Shown: piece by piece, positions 1 through 6,698 of the stretch | How positions within the stretch are numbered: position 1 is the stretch's first letter | Layout of the letters: each line of letters begins with the position of its first letter | Notes under the pieces: generated by a model | What the model was told of the DNA's origin: nothing | Databases searched by the model: none | What the model saw: the letters and a program-made list of their open reading frames with translations, nothing else | Made by a program: the position numbers and the translations under genes | NCBI GenBank assembly: GCA_021786555.1 | Contig: JAJYNB010000347.1 | Span: 1-11,410 of the forward strand | DNA: 11,410 nucleotides | Direction: 5' to 3' | Origin: Bacillota bacterium | GTDB taxonomy: Bacteria > Bacillota > Desulfitobacteriia > Desulfitobacteriales > JAJXUE01

Positions 1-616
1 GACTGCCCGGCCGGTGTTCAGTCGAAAAAACGATGGAAGTCTTGTCTTTACCGCTGGGAGCAGTCTTGGTAGTGCCTGCAATAATAAACCGTGTATAATT
101 ATCATTGCTGTCTTGAATGTCCCGGCGCGCCGCTGCCAGCTGAAATATTTCCGCTGCTTGGATTGGCGCAACGGCAGCGGCGGACGGCCCGGCTTCTTTG
201 GCCAGTTTGGCACCTTCTGCTGTGCTGTAGGTGAGGCATATCTCTGCTTTGGGCAGTTCCCGGGCCAAAAACCTGCGGCATTGTCCTGCCGGCTGGGGAT
301 GTGTAAAGACCTTTGTGACTGCTTGCCACTCGGTACCGGGAGTGACAAGCAGGTTAAGGGAAATGGGGAGAACGAGTTCGCCTGTTATGGTAAGGTCCAC
401 TTCCCAGGCCAAGAGGTCCAGGGTGACATTTACTGAACCTTCCAGGGAATTCTCAATGGGTACAATTGCTGCGTCCAATTGGCCCTGCTGCACCGCAGTC
501 AGGGCTTCACCGATGGTGGGGAAGCTGATTAACTCGCTGGGATTGTGCTGAGTATAGGTTAAGGCAGCCTGTTGCGAAAAGGTGCCTGCCGGTCCGAGGA
601 AGCCGATTTTCTGCAT
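1..616 (-). CDS. pheA: Prephenate dehydratase, C-terminus cut off by the window edge
   Basis: Converts prephenate to phenylpyruvate in phenylalanine synthesis, a cytosolic enzyme. The 205 visible residues open with MQKIGFLGPAGTFSQQAA, the classic N-terminus of the family, followed by the PTIGEAL and PIENSLEGSV stretches of the two-lobed, periplasmic-binding-like catalytic fold. The catalytic NYTRF motif lies at about residues 173-177 (T175, R176, F177). After it, KTSIVFSTEHRPG begins the ACT domain that senses phenylalanine; the rest lies beyond base 1. The start is ATG at 616-614, with the SD site AAGGGAG six bases upstream. That SD overlaps one arm of a hairpin (625-663), so translation or transcript elongation may be controlled there. 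It lies downstream of the NGSFE-type gene on the same strand with a 61-base gap and could be co-transcribed with it. Identification is secure; whether a chorismate mutase or other domain follows cannot be seen. Confidence 0.95.
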   Translation of the reverse strand, partial: MQKIGFLGPAGTFSQQAALTYTQHNPSELISFPTIGEALTAVQQGQLDAAIVPIENSLEGSVNVTLDLLAWEVDLTITGELVLPISLNLLVTPGTEWQAVTKVFTHPQPAGQCRRFLARELPKAEICLTYSTAEGAKLAKEAGPSAAAVAPIQAAEIFQLAAARRDIQDSNDNYTRFIIAGTTKTAPSGKDKTSIVFSTEHRPGS

Positions 617-624
617 AAAAAACT

Positions 625-663
625 CCCTTAGGCTTTTTCATCCAAGTATAGAAAACCTAAGGG
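625..663 (-). promoter_or_regulatory. Hairpin covering the pheA ribosome binding site (attenuator or terminator-like)
   Basis: Arms CCCTTAGG (625-632) and CCTAAGGG (656-663) are perfect 8-bp complements. A further run of about five A-U/G-C pairs inside them is separated by a short bulge, leaving an 11-base loop. On the minus strand the 3' arm supplies five of the seven bases of the pheA SD (AAGGGAG), and six T residues follow directly before the ATG. The element could terminate transcripts coming from the 678-1142 gene, mask the ribosome site, or both. The pairing is seen directly; the function is inferred. Confidence 0.5.
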
Positions 664-677
664 GGTATGTCAACCGG

Positions 678-1142
678 TCAAGCCTCACTTTGCTCGAAAA
701 ACAACAGGTCATCCAGGCTGACAAAACCGCCCAGGTCCTTGGCAATGCTAAGACGTGCATAGCGCACTTCCTCAGGAGATCTGCCCGTAAGTTCGATATA
801 GTAGCTCCAGACGGGGTCGGAGGCGAAGCTGCTGCCGGGGATATCAAAGCCGAGTCCTACCCCGATTTCCATCCCTCGTTTGTCCAGCCAGGAAAGCTTG
901 ATGTGGACGTCTCCGGCAATGCCGCTGGCGTTGGCAAACAGGGAAAATATGTAGCAGCGTTTGCGCGAAACCTTGATGTCCTGTGAAAGGGATGCCTGCA
1001 GCTGGTTGGCGCCGCCCAATATGGCCCTGTACATACCGGTGTGGGAGCTGCCCTTGATGGAAATGACATTTTCGTACTGCCAGGCTAGAAGTCCCAGCTC
1101 AAAACTGCCGTTTTGAATTAAATTACCTTTGCCGTTGCTCAA
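678..1142 (-). CDS. Small protein with an 'NGSFE' carbohydrate-binding-like domain
   Basis: A 154-residue protein without signal peptide or membrane helix. It opens with GNLIQNGSFELGLLAWQ, a signature seen at the start of jelly-roll carbohydrate-binding-like modules (NLI.NGSFE.G...W). Alternating hydrophobic/polar strands follow (QASLSQDIKV, CYIFSLFANA, DVHIKLSWLD), ending in VSLDDLLFFE, as expected for a single beta-sandwich of this kind. Firmicutes use such domains at the N-terminus of repeat-rich, often spore-surface proteins; here the domain stands alone. The start is TTG at 1142-1140, preceded by GGGGTGG at good spacing, and an in-frame stop just upstream prevents a longer version. It lies between the Ig-like membrane protein and pheA on the same strand, but the terminator at 1194-1233 gives it its own transcription unit. 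Ligand and role are unknown; surface or spore-coat binding is a guess. Confidence 0.75.
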   Translation of the reverse strand: MSNGKGNLIQNGSFELGLLAWQYENVISIKGSSHTGMYRAILGGANQLQASLSQDIKVSRKRCYIFSLFANASGIAGDVHIKLSWLDKRGMEIGVGLGFDIPGSSFASDPVWSYYIELTGRSPEEVRYARLSIAKDLGGFVSLDDLLFFEQSEA

Positions 1143-1193
1143 GCAAATCCACCCCTACAGCCAAGTTATCGCTATTAATTCTATGGCTTGTGC

Positions 1194-1233
1194 AAAAAAA
1201 AAATGTCCACTGCCACAAAAACGGCGGACATTT
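1194..1233 (-). terminator. Rho-independent terminator of the Ig-like membrane protein gene
   Basis: On the minus strand AAATGTCC (1233-1226) pairs with GGACATTT (1208-1201), with GCC/GGC as a possible inner stem. It runs straight into an unbroken T tract (the A run at 1194-1203 on the plus strand). It begins about 33 bases after the stop codon at 1266. Stem plus T tract is the standard intrinsic terminator layout. Confidence 0.87.
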
Positions 1234-1265
1234 AAATTCAAAAGTTCCGGGTGATGGGAAAAGTT

Positions 1266-1619
1266 TTAAGAGTCGGGCGGGATGATATCCAACTCCATAA
1301 CGTTTTCGGCGCCTGAAGTGTCGATGGCGGTAACCCGCATTATCCGGCTGGAGACCTTATCCCCTGAAAGAGTAACACTGAAGCTGCCATCATTGTTGAC
1401 AGAAACGGGGGAATCATCCACCATGACTGTGACACCCGGGTCGGTCTTTCCAGAAATCACCATGGTCTGCTTATTGAGAAACTTTGGCTGGTTCACCGCT
1501 AATTGCGGCGGTGGGTGAACAGGGCGGGCAGGTTTCGGCCTAAGCAGCACCACCCCGGTCAGGACTAGCAGCAAAATACAGGCGGCGATGATTGTGCCTG
1601 TAAGTACTTTCTTCATCAT
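1266..1619 (-). CDS. Membrane-anchored protein with a single bacterial Ig-like domain
   Basis: A 117-residue protein. Residues 1-26 are a positively charged start (MMKKV) and one long hydrophobic helix. IAAC at 11-14 resembles a lipobox, but the hydrophobic run continues a dozen residues past the Cys, so an uncleaved signal anchor is more likely. A short proline-rich linker (about 27-40) leads to one Ig-like beta-sandwich (about 42-114). This has the pattern of Big/glucodextranase-B type domains: ISGKTDPGVTVMVDDSPVSV, then NNDGSFSVTL, then a final VTAIDTSGAENV strand. Such domains sit on the outer face of the membrane and mediate binding or act as spacers. The start is ATG 1619-1617 with GGTGAG five bases upstream; a second ATG follows immediately. 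It is transcribed alone and ends in a strong terminator. Its partner or ligand cannot be told from the sequence. Confidence 0.78.
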   Translation of the reverse strand: MMKKVLTGTIIAACILLLVLTGVVLLRPKPARPVHPPPQLAVNQPKFLNKQTMVISGKTDPGVTVMVDDSPVSVNNDGSFSVTLSGDKVSSRIMRVTAIDTSGAENVMELDIIPPDS

Positions 1620-1814
1620 ATATACTCACCGCATTCGTATCACATTAGTCTTCACAAATTCTTCTGCATATCATTCGACTTATAAATAAAAATATCCTGC
1701 CCTGCAGAGTCTGATCGGATGATTTAAACGGTTTTACAGGGAAATATTATGGATATACAGGTACAAAAAACAACAGTCAAAGCCTCGGACTTAAATCTAA
1801 CACAGGAGAAAAAC

Positions 1815-2648
1815 ATGTTGACACGCATATTCGCCTTCCTTAAGGAAATGTACAAGCGCTTCAACGCTAACCAAGTAGCGGATTTGTCGGCTCAATGTGC
1901 CTACTATTTCCTTCTTTCCTTGTTCCCGTTCTTGTTGTTTGCCATCACCGTCTTGAGTTATCTGCCTATCACCTCAGATGATGTTTTGCGCGTACTCGCC
2001 ACGATTGCGCCAGAGATGTCCAATGACATTATCAGGAATAACATCCATGAGGTTTTGAGCGTAAAGCGCACGGGTCTGATGTCATTTGGCATCTTGTTTA
2101 CGGCCTGGTCGGCGCTTTTTGGCATCGAGTCTCTGGTGCGGGCGCTCAACCTTTCTTACGGCATAAAGGAACAGAGAGGCTTTTTCTGGTCCAAGCTGCT
2201 CTCACTCATCCTCATGGCAGGGATGATTGCGGGGATAGTCTCTGCCTTCGTGTTTACTATTTTCGGCGCAGCCATCGGCAGTGTGATGGAGGAATATTAT
2301 CATCTGCCGGCTCAGCTCATCGCTGTCTGGAATTCCCTCCGGTTGGCGGTTAACCTGGTATTTCTAAACCTGATATTTCTGGGATTATACATGGTGGCAC
2401 CAAAGAAAAGGGTTGGCATCAGGGAAGCCCTGCCTGGCACCTTGTTTGCCTCTTTCGGGTGGCATTACACCTCACTGGGGTTTTCCTATTATGTCGATAA
2501 TTTCGCCAACTTTTCAGCCACTTATGGCAGTTTAGGGGCAATCATAGTCCTGATGGTCTGGTTTTACCTCTCTGCCATGATTCTGATACTGGGCGGCCAA
2601 ATTAATGCAGTGCTGATGAATCTGGGACTGTGGGGAAAACGGGTGTAG
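1815..2648 (+). CDS. YihY/virulence factor BrkB family integral membrane protein
   Basis: A 277-residue membrane protein of the YihY/BrkB family, once misnamed ribonuclease BN; its biochemical role is not settled. Family hallmarks are the N-terminal LSAQCAYYFLLSLFPFLLF segment and the C-terminal YGSLGAIIVLMVWFYLSAM segment followed by GGQINAVL. Six hydrophobic helices are visible, around residues 27-50, 88-110, 128-160, 176-198, 210-235 and 240-268. ATG at 1815 is preferred because AGGAG sits seven bases upstream and homologues begin close to this point. An in-frame ATG at 1749 with a weaker AGGGA site would add 22 polar residues and cannot be excluded. It stands alone between the divergent Ig-like gene and the purine gene, so context gives no hint of function. 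No convincing terminator follows it. Confidence 0.9.
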   Translation: MLTRIFAFLKEMYKRFNANQVADLSAQCAYYFLLSLFPFLLFAITVLSYLPITSDDVLRVLATIAPEMSNDIIRNNIHEVLSVKRTGLMSFGILFTAWSALFGIESLVRALNLSYGIKEQRGFFWSKLLSLILMAGMIAGIVSAFVFTIFGAAIGSVMEEYYHLPAQLIAVWNSLRLAVNLVFLNLIFLGLYMVAPKKRVGIREALPGTLFASFGWHYTSLGFSYYVDNFANFSATYGSLGAIIVLMVWFYLSAMILILGGQINAVLMNLGLWGKRV

Positions 2649-2778
2649 TCACCGGTATTTCCCTTAATTTCAATATAGTGATTTCACACCCAAGGTACAA
2701 TTCGAAGTTTATCTTTCACTGTTCCTGATATATTACTTTTACTGCCGTAATCGGCATTAACGCTAATTATATGAAGGT

Positions 2779-2870
2779 GTTAGGGGGAAAATGTAGAATA
2801 TTGCAAGCGGACCAGGCTATTCTTTAACCTAACGATTTTAAGGCAAGGCCTCCGTGCAAAAGGGGTCTTG
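2779..2870 (+). promoter_or_regulatory. Structured leader upstream of the purine gene
   Basis: The 273-base gap before the PurS-like start holds two strong potential RNA structures. The first is nested: GTTAGG (2779-2784) pairs with CCTAAC (2828-2833), and inside it AGAATA (2795-2800) pairs with TATTCT (2818-2823), closing a 17-base loop. The second pairs 2844-2852 (CAAGGCCTC) with 2862-2870 in nine pairs including two G-U, with a nine-base loop. Together they resemble a cis-acting leader, fitting a purine gene. I could not match them to the purine, PRPP/ppGpp, ZTP or folate riboswitch signatures I know. No clear T tract follows either hairpin. TGTAGAA at 2792-2798 is one base from a Spo0A box. 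The rest of the gap (2649-2778) shows only a short TGCCG/CGGCA dyad near 2742-2756 and no clear promoter. Confidence 0.4.
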
Positions 2871-2921
2871 GCGACCGGCAAGCAATAGAAGAAGACTAGT
2901 TACCAGGAAGGAGTAATAAAT

Positions 2922-3248
2922 TTGCAGACTGGAAAAGGGTTGGCTGAAGTAAGAAGGGTATATGTAGAAAAGAAAAGAGAATTTGATATCGAGGCCCTGG
3001 CCCTTTTCAGGGATATTACAGGTATTTTGGGTATTACCGTTGTAAGCGGGTTAAGGATAGTTAACCGCTACGACATAGCCGGGGTCACTGACGAGGAATA
3101 CAAACAGGCCAGGCAACTGGTCTTCGCAGAAGCAAACCTTGACAACGTCTGGGACGAAGAGCTGACCCTTGAGCCTGACGAAACTGCTTTTGCAGTGGAA
3201 TACCTGCCGGGCCAGTTTGACCAGCGGGCGGACTCAGCGGCACAATGA
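2922..3248 (+). CDS. PurS-like N-terminal part of FGAM synthase, ending at the premature TGA
   Basis: 108 residues if translation ends at TGA 3246-3248. VRRVYVEKKREFDIEALALF begins a PurS-type fold, followed by GLRIVNRYDIAGV and the conserved FAVEYLPGQFDQRADSAAQ. The start is TTG at 2922 with GGAAGGAG eight bases upstream. In Bacillus-type systems PurS is a free small protein of about 80-85 residues that bridges PurL and PurQ. This piece is longer and carries the LPGQFDQRADSAAQ tail that in long PurL proteins runs into the linker, so it looks like a cut-off domain, not a native PurS. It could still act as a separate subunit if the downstream part is made. Its last two codons lie inside the left arm of the inverted repeat. 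Confidence 0.7.
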   Translation: MQTGKGLAEVRRVYVEKKREFDIEALALFRDITGILGITVVSGLRIVNRYDIAGVTDEEYKQARQLVFAEANLDNVWDEELTLEPDETAFAVEYLPGQFDQRADSAAQ

Positions 3249-3306
3249 CTCTAGCATCTTACCCAGCGGGAGCGTCCGGAAATCAACTATGCTAGAGTCA
3301 TTGTGC
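3240..3306 (+). repeat. Perfect 18-bp inverted repeat that creates the two stop codons in purL
   Basis: GCACAATGACTCTAGCAT (3240-3257) is the exact reverse complement of ATGCTAGAGTCATTGTGC (3289-3306), with a 31-base spacer. The right arm encodes YARVIVL, the expected protein sequence. The left arm encodes A-Q-stop-L-stop-H where AQCLQ-type sequence is expected. The outer eight bases (GCACAATG) also fit the ancestral coding sequence, so a short imperfect palindrome probably existed and was made perfect by copying from the right arm. As RNA it would form a long stem covering both stops and the GTG at 3303. Confidence 0.95.
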
Positions 3307-6300
3307 TAAAGGGCCGGCTTTCCCCCCTGGACCTGGATAAGGTTAAGGACTATTTCATCAACCCGGTGGAAACCAGGGAAGCCCGCCTGGATAAGCCCCA
3401 AAGCCTGGCGTTGGACACAGTGGTCCCGGGCGAAGTGGAAACTTTTGAAGGGTTTGGCAGGCTGTCGCTTGCGAAGTTAAAGAGTTTCATGCAAACCTGG
3501 GGTCTGGCCATGAGTTTGGAAGACCTGATGTTTTGCCAAAGGTACTTCCGCGACACGGAAAAAAGGGAGCCCACCCTGACGGAAATCAAGGTCATCGATA
3601 CCTACTGGTCTGACCACTGCCGCCACACCACCTTTTTGACCAGGATCGAACAGGTGAGTTTCGCTGCTGAAGAAGGTACAGAAGTGATCAAGGCTGCCTA
3701 CGCGCAATACCTGTCTGTGAGAAAAAATGTGTACAGGGAACGGGAGAGAGATGTCAGCCTAATGGATTTGGCCCTGATGGCCATGAAAGAACTCAAACAG
3801 GAGGGCAGGCTCCCTGACCTGGATGAATCGGATGAAATCAACGCTTGCAGCATCGTGGTCAAGGCCCGGGTAAACGGGCAAGAAGAAGAGTACCTGGTGA
3901 TGTTCAAGAACGAGACCCACAACCATCCCACGGAAATAGAACCCTTTGGGGGGGCTGCCACCTGTCTGGGCGGGGCTATCAGGGACCCTCTCTCGGGCAG
4001 AACCTATGTGTACCAGGCAATGCGGGTCACAGGCAGCGGGGACCCACGCACAAAAGTAGAGGATACTCTGCCGGGAAAACTCCCCCAGCGCAAGATAACG
4101 GTTGGGGCAGCAGACGGGTACAGTTCTTACGGTAACCAGATTGGAATTGCCACCGGGCAGGTGTCCGAAGTCTACGATGAAGGTTTTGTCGCCAAAAGGA
4201 TGGAGATCGGGGCAGTAGTTGGCGCTGCGCCCCGCAGGAATATAGAGCGCCAGGCGCCGGCGGAGGGCGATGTTGTAGTCCTGGTGGGCGGCAGAACCGG
4301 GCGTGACGGCTGTGGCGGGGCTACCGGCTCCTCTAAGGAGCATAATCTGGAATCTCTTACAGCTTGCGGCGCTGAAGTGCAAAAAGGCAATGCGCCTACA
4401 GAAAGAAAGATTCAACGGCTGTTCAGAAATCCGGCGGTCAGCAGGCTGATCAAACGCTGCAACGATTTTGGCGCCGGTGGTGTCTCTGTGGCTGTTGGGG
4501 AACTGACCGCAGGCCTGGAGATCGATCTGGACGCAGTTCCTAAAAAGTATGAAGGCCTGGACGGAACTGAACTGGCCATCTCCGAGTCTCAGGAGCGGAT
4601 GGCGGTGGTGCTGGCCTCTTCGGATACAGCTGCTTTTCAGGAGTTTGCTGGGGCGGAGAATCTGGAGGCTACAGTTATTGCCAGGGCTACTGATGCGCGC
4701 CGGCTGAGAATGTCCTGGCGGGGCAGGATTATTGTTGACTTGAGCAGGGATTTCCTCGACACCAATGGGGTGCAGCAGTCAACCACAGTAGAGGTGGAAA
4801 GCCCCAAGCCTGAGGAGAACTTTTTTGCCCAAACGGTCAAGGTTACTGATATCGGCAAGGCCTGGCTCGACAATCTCATGGACCTTAACGTCTGCTCCAA
4901 GAAGGGCCTGGTGGAGAAGTTTGACAGTACGATTGGCGCAGGGACAGTCCTGATGCCCTTTGGGGGAAAGTATCAGCTAACGCCGGCTGAAGGAATGGTG
5001 GCCAAATTACCGGTGCCGGAGGGGGATACCACTACAGCAACTGCCATGACCTACGGCTACAACCCGAAGCTGGCCAAATGGAGCCCTTTTCACGGCGGCC
5101 TGTATGCCATTGTGGAAGCCGTCACCAAACTGGTAGCTCTGGGAGGGGACTACGCTCAGACCAGGCTTACCCTGCAGGAGTATTTTGAAAGGCTGGGCAA
5201 GGACCCGGTGAAGTGGGGAAAACCTTTCAGCGCCCTGCTGGGAGCCTTCCTGGCCCAGAAGCGCTTTGGCATTCCCGCCATCGGCGGCAAGGACAGTATG
5301 TCCGGCAGCTTTATGGACCTGCATGTTCCTCCGACCCTGGTGGCTTTTGCTCTTACTACGCTTGATGCGCGCCAGGTTGTTTCGCAGGAATTCAAACGTG
5401 CCGGCAGCCAAGTGGTGCTGGTGAGCGCCCCAAGAGATAAAAATGAACTGCCTGACTTCGAAATTCTGCAGCGCAATTTCCGCAAAGTCCGGGAACTCAT
5501 CCTCTCAGGTCGGGTACTGGCGGCCCGTTCTGTGCGGGCAGGCGGCCTGGCGGCAGGGATTAGTGAGATGGCCCTTGGCAACAATATCGGCATCTCTTTT
5601 AACGGAACGCTGGCAGGCGACCGGTTGTTTGGGCCTGACTATGGCTCGATTATCCTGGAACTGGCCGAAGGTGTTGACTTGCCTGCAGCCTTTGGTGAAG
5701 TGGAATATACCCTGCTGGGCGTAACCCGGGCGGATCCACAAATTAAACTGAACGGCCGGGAAGTCAGCCTGGATGACGTGCTCCGGGCCTGGGAAAGCCT
5801 GCTGGATGGCATTTTCCCCACCAGGACAGAAGCGCCTGACCAGCCGCTCCAGGTAAGTTTTAATGCCAGAAATCCTGCCAAGCCCCGCATCACCTATGCC
5901 AAACCGCGCGTTTTTATCCCCGTCTTTCCCGGTACCAACTGTGAATACGATTCGGCCAGAGCCTTCGAGCGAGCCGGCGGTGTGGTCGAAACCATGGTGA
6001 TTAGAAACCTGTCCCCGGCGGATATTGAAGAGTCTGTGCTGGAGATGGCCAAGAGAATTGGTCAGGCCCAGATAGTCATGCTGCCAGGCGGGTTTAGCTC
6101 AGGGGATGAACCTGAGGGTTCTGGCAAATTCATCGCTACCATGTTTCGCAACCCAAGGATTACAGCGGCGGTGATGGAGTTGTTAAACAAGAGAGACGGG
6201 CTGATGCTGGGCATCTGCAACGGTTTTCAGGCCCTGATCAAGCTGGGGTTGGTACCCTACGGCGAGATTCGGCCGTTAAGAGAAGAAAGCCCCACCCTGA

Positions 6301-6698
6301 CTTATAATAAAATTGGCCGCCATGTATCCTGCATGGTCCAAACCAAAGTTGTTTCCACCCTCTCGCCCTGGTTTAGCACTATGGAACTGGGGGACATCCA
6401 CTCGGTGGCGGTCTCCCACGGCGAGGGCAGATTTGTTGCGGACAAGGCCATCATTAAGGAACTGGCCCAGAAGGGTCAGATTGCCAGCCAATATGTGGAT
6501 TTTGCCGGTAACCCTTCGGCTGCAACCCCCTTCAACCCGAACGGTTCTTCCGGTGCAGTTGAAGGAATTACCAGCCCTGATGGCAGGGTGTTGGGCAAGA
6601 TGGCGCATTCGGAAAGGTGCGGAGATAACATCGCCTCTAATGTGCCTGGGAACAAATGCGAACCGGTTTTTGCCGGCGGCATCAACTACTACAAATAG
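3303..6698 (+). CDS. purL: FGAM synthase, synthetase and glutaminase part (downstream of the stops)
   Basis: An open frame of 1131 residues counted from GTG 3303. The linker carries TEIKVIDTYWSDHCRHTTF (about 93-111, with H105 and H108). The first AIR-synthase-like half has the nucleotide-binding KNETHNHPTEIEPFGGAA (about 202-219) and GNQIGIATGQVSEVYDEGF. The second half has CNDFGAGGVSVAVGEL and PAIGGKDSMSGSF. From about residue 880, RVFIPVFPGTNCEYDSARA starts the class I glutaminase with nucleophile C972 in GICNGFQ and the H1102/E1104 pair in MAHSER, which releases ammonia from glutamine. All catalytic features are intact. GTG 3303 is only the first possible start after the stops; it has no good SD and sits in the right arm of the inverted repeat, so independent translation would be weak. 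The natural start is TTG 2922 of the unbroken gene. The 3' end overlaps the convergent CotS-type gene by ten bases, with no terminator between them. Confidence 0.9.
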   Translation: MLKGRLSPLDLDKVKDYFINPVETREARLDKPQSLALDTVVPGEVETFEGFGRLSLAKLKSFMQTWGLAMSLEDLMFCQRYFRDTEKREPTLTEIKVIDTYWSDHCRHTTFLTRIEQVSFAAEEGTEVIKAAYAQYLSVRKNVYRERERDVSLMDLALMAMKELKQEGRLPDLDESDEINACSIVVKARVNGQEEEYLVMFKNETHNHPTEIEPFGGAATCLGGAIRDPLSGRTYVYQAMRVTGSGDPRTKVEDTLPGKLPQRKITVGAADGYSSYGNQIGIATGQVSEVYDEGFVAKRMEIGAVVGAAPRRNIERQAPAEGDVVVLVGGRTGRDGCGGATGSSKEHNLESLTACGAEVQKGNAPTERKIQRLFRNPAVSRLIKRCNDFGAGGVSVAVGELTAGLEIDLDAVPKKYEGLDGTELAISESQERMAVVLASSDTAAFQEFAGAENLEATVIARATDARRLRMSWRGRIIVDLSRDFLDTNGVQQSTTVEVESPKPEENFFAQTVKVTDIGKAWLDNLMDLNVCSKKGLVEKFDSTIGAGTVLMPFGGKYQLTPAEGMVAKLPVPEGDTTTATAMTYGYNPKLAKWSPFHGGLYAIVEAVTKLVALGGDYAQTRLTLQEYFERLGKDPVKWGKPFSALLGAFLAQKRFGIPAIGGKDSMSGSFMDLHVPPTLVAFALTTLDARQVVSQEFKRAGSQVVLVSAPRDKNELPDFEILQRNFRKVRELILSGRVLAARSVRAGGLAAGISEMALGNNIGISFNGTLAGDRLFGPDYGSIILELAEGVDLPAAFGEVEYTLLGVTRADPQIKLNGREVSLDDVLRAWESLLDGIFPTRTEAPDQPLQVSFNARNPAKPRITYAKPRVFIPVFPGTNCEYDSARAFERAGGVVETMVIRNLSPADIEESVLEMAKRIGQAQIVMLPGGFSSGDEPEGSGKFIATMFRNPRITAAVMELLNKRDGLMLGICNGFQALIKLGLVPYGEIRPLREESPTLTYNKIGRHVSCMVQTKVVSTLSPWFSTMELGDIHSVAVSHGEGRFVADKAIIKELAQKGQIASQYVDFAGNPSAATPFNPNGSSGAVEGITSPDGRVLGKMAHSERCGDNIASNVPGNKCEPVFAGGINYYK

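Larger units (their letters stand above)
2922..6698 (+). pseudogene. purL: Long clostridial-type FGAM synthase gene interrupted by two in-frame stops
   Basis: Read as one frame this region encodes a protein of about 1258 residues, the size of the single-chain phosphoribosylformylglycinamidine synthase of Clostridia, which turns FGAR, glutamine and ATP into FGAM in purine synthesis. Domain order is PurS-like (about 1-108), linker, two AIR-synthase-like halves and a class I glutaminase. Codons 109 (TGA, 3246) and 111 (TAG, 3252) are stops. On both sides the same frame continues: DSAAQ, stop, L, stop, then HLTQRERPEINYARVIVLKG. Homologues, as I recall them, have QC(L/I)Q(I/L)LT here, so TGA replaces Cys and TAG replaces Gln. 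No base is inserted or lost. Both stops are in the left arm of a perfect 18-bp inverted repeat. The rest is intact with all key residues, so the lesion is recent, or the two halves still work as separate chains, or it is a sequence error. Confidence 0.7.

Noticed and set aside
14..986. Plus-strand open frames across the pheA and NGSFE region
   Set aside because: The minus-strand frames give recognisable PheA and NGSFE-domain proteins with SD sites; the plus frames are unrelated low-complexity readings.
2649..2921. Purine, PRPP/ppGpp, ZTP or folate riboswitch
   Set aside because: None of the conserved core sequences I know for these classes is present; only generic stems are seen.
2922..3248. 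An ordinary stand-alone purS gene followed by a separate purL
   Set aside because: The piece ends in the long-PurL sequence LPGQFDQRADSAAQ, and the same frame resumes with the matching linker after two stops; a real purS ends differently and purL would have its own SD and start.
3240..3306. Bacterial selenocysteine insertion element (SECIS)
   Set aside because: The UGA lies within the stem, the loop is 31 bases long without the usual compact apical loop, and a UAG follows two codons later.
3240..3306. Insertion-sequence remnant or excision scar
   Set aside because: There is no transposase sequence, target duplication or length change; the spacer itself encodes the expected PurL linker.
3759..4415. 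Minus-strand open frame of 218 codons opposite purL
   Set aside because: It is the shadow of a strongly conserved PurL frame, has a Cys/Pro/Arg-rich unfamiliar sequence and no SD; other antisense frames across purL are the same kind of artefact.
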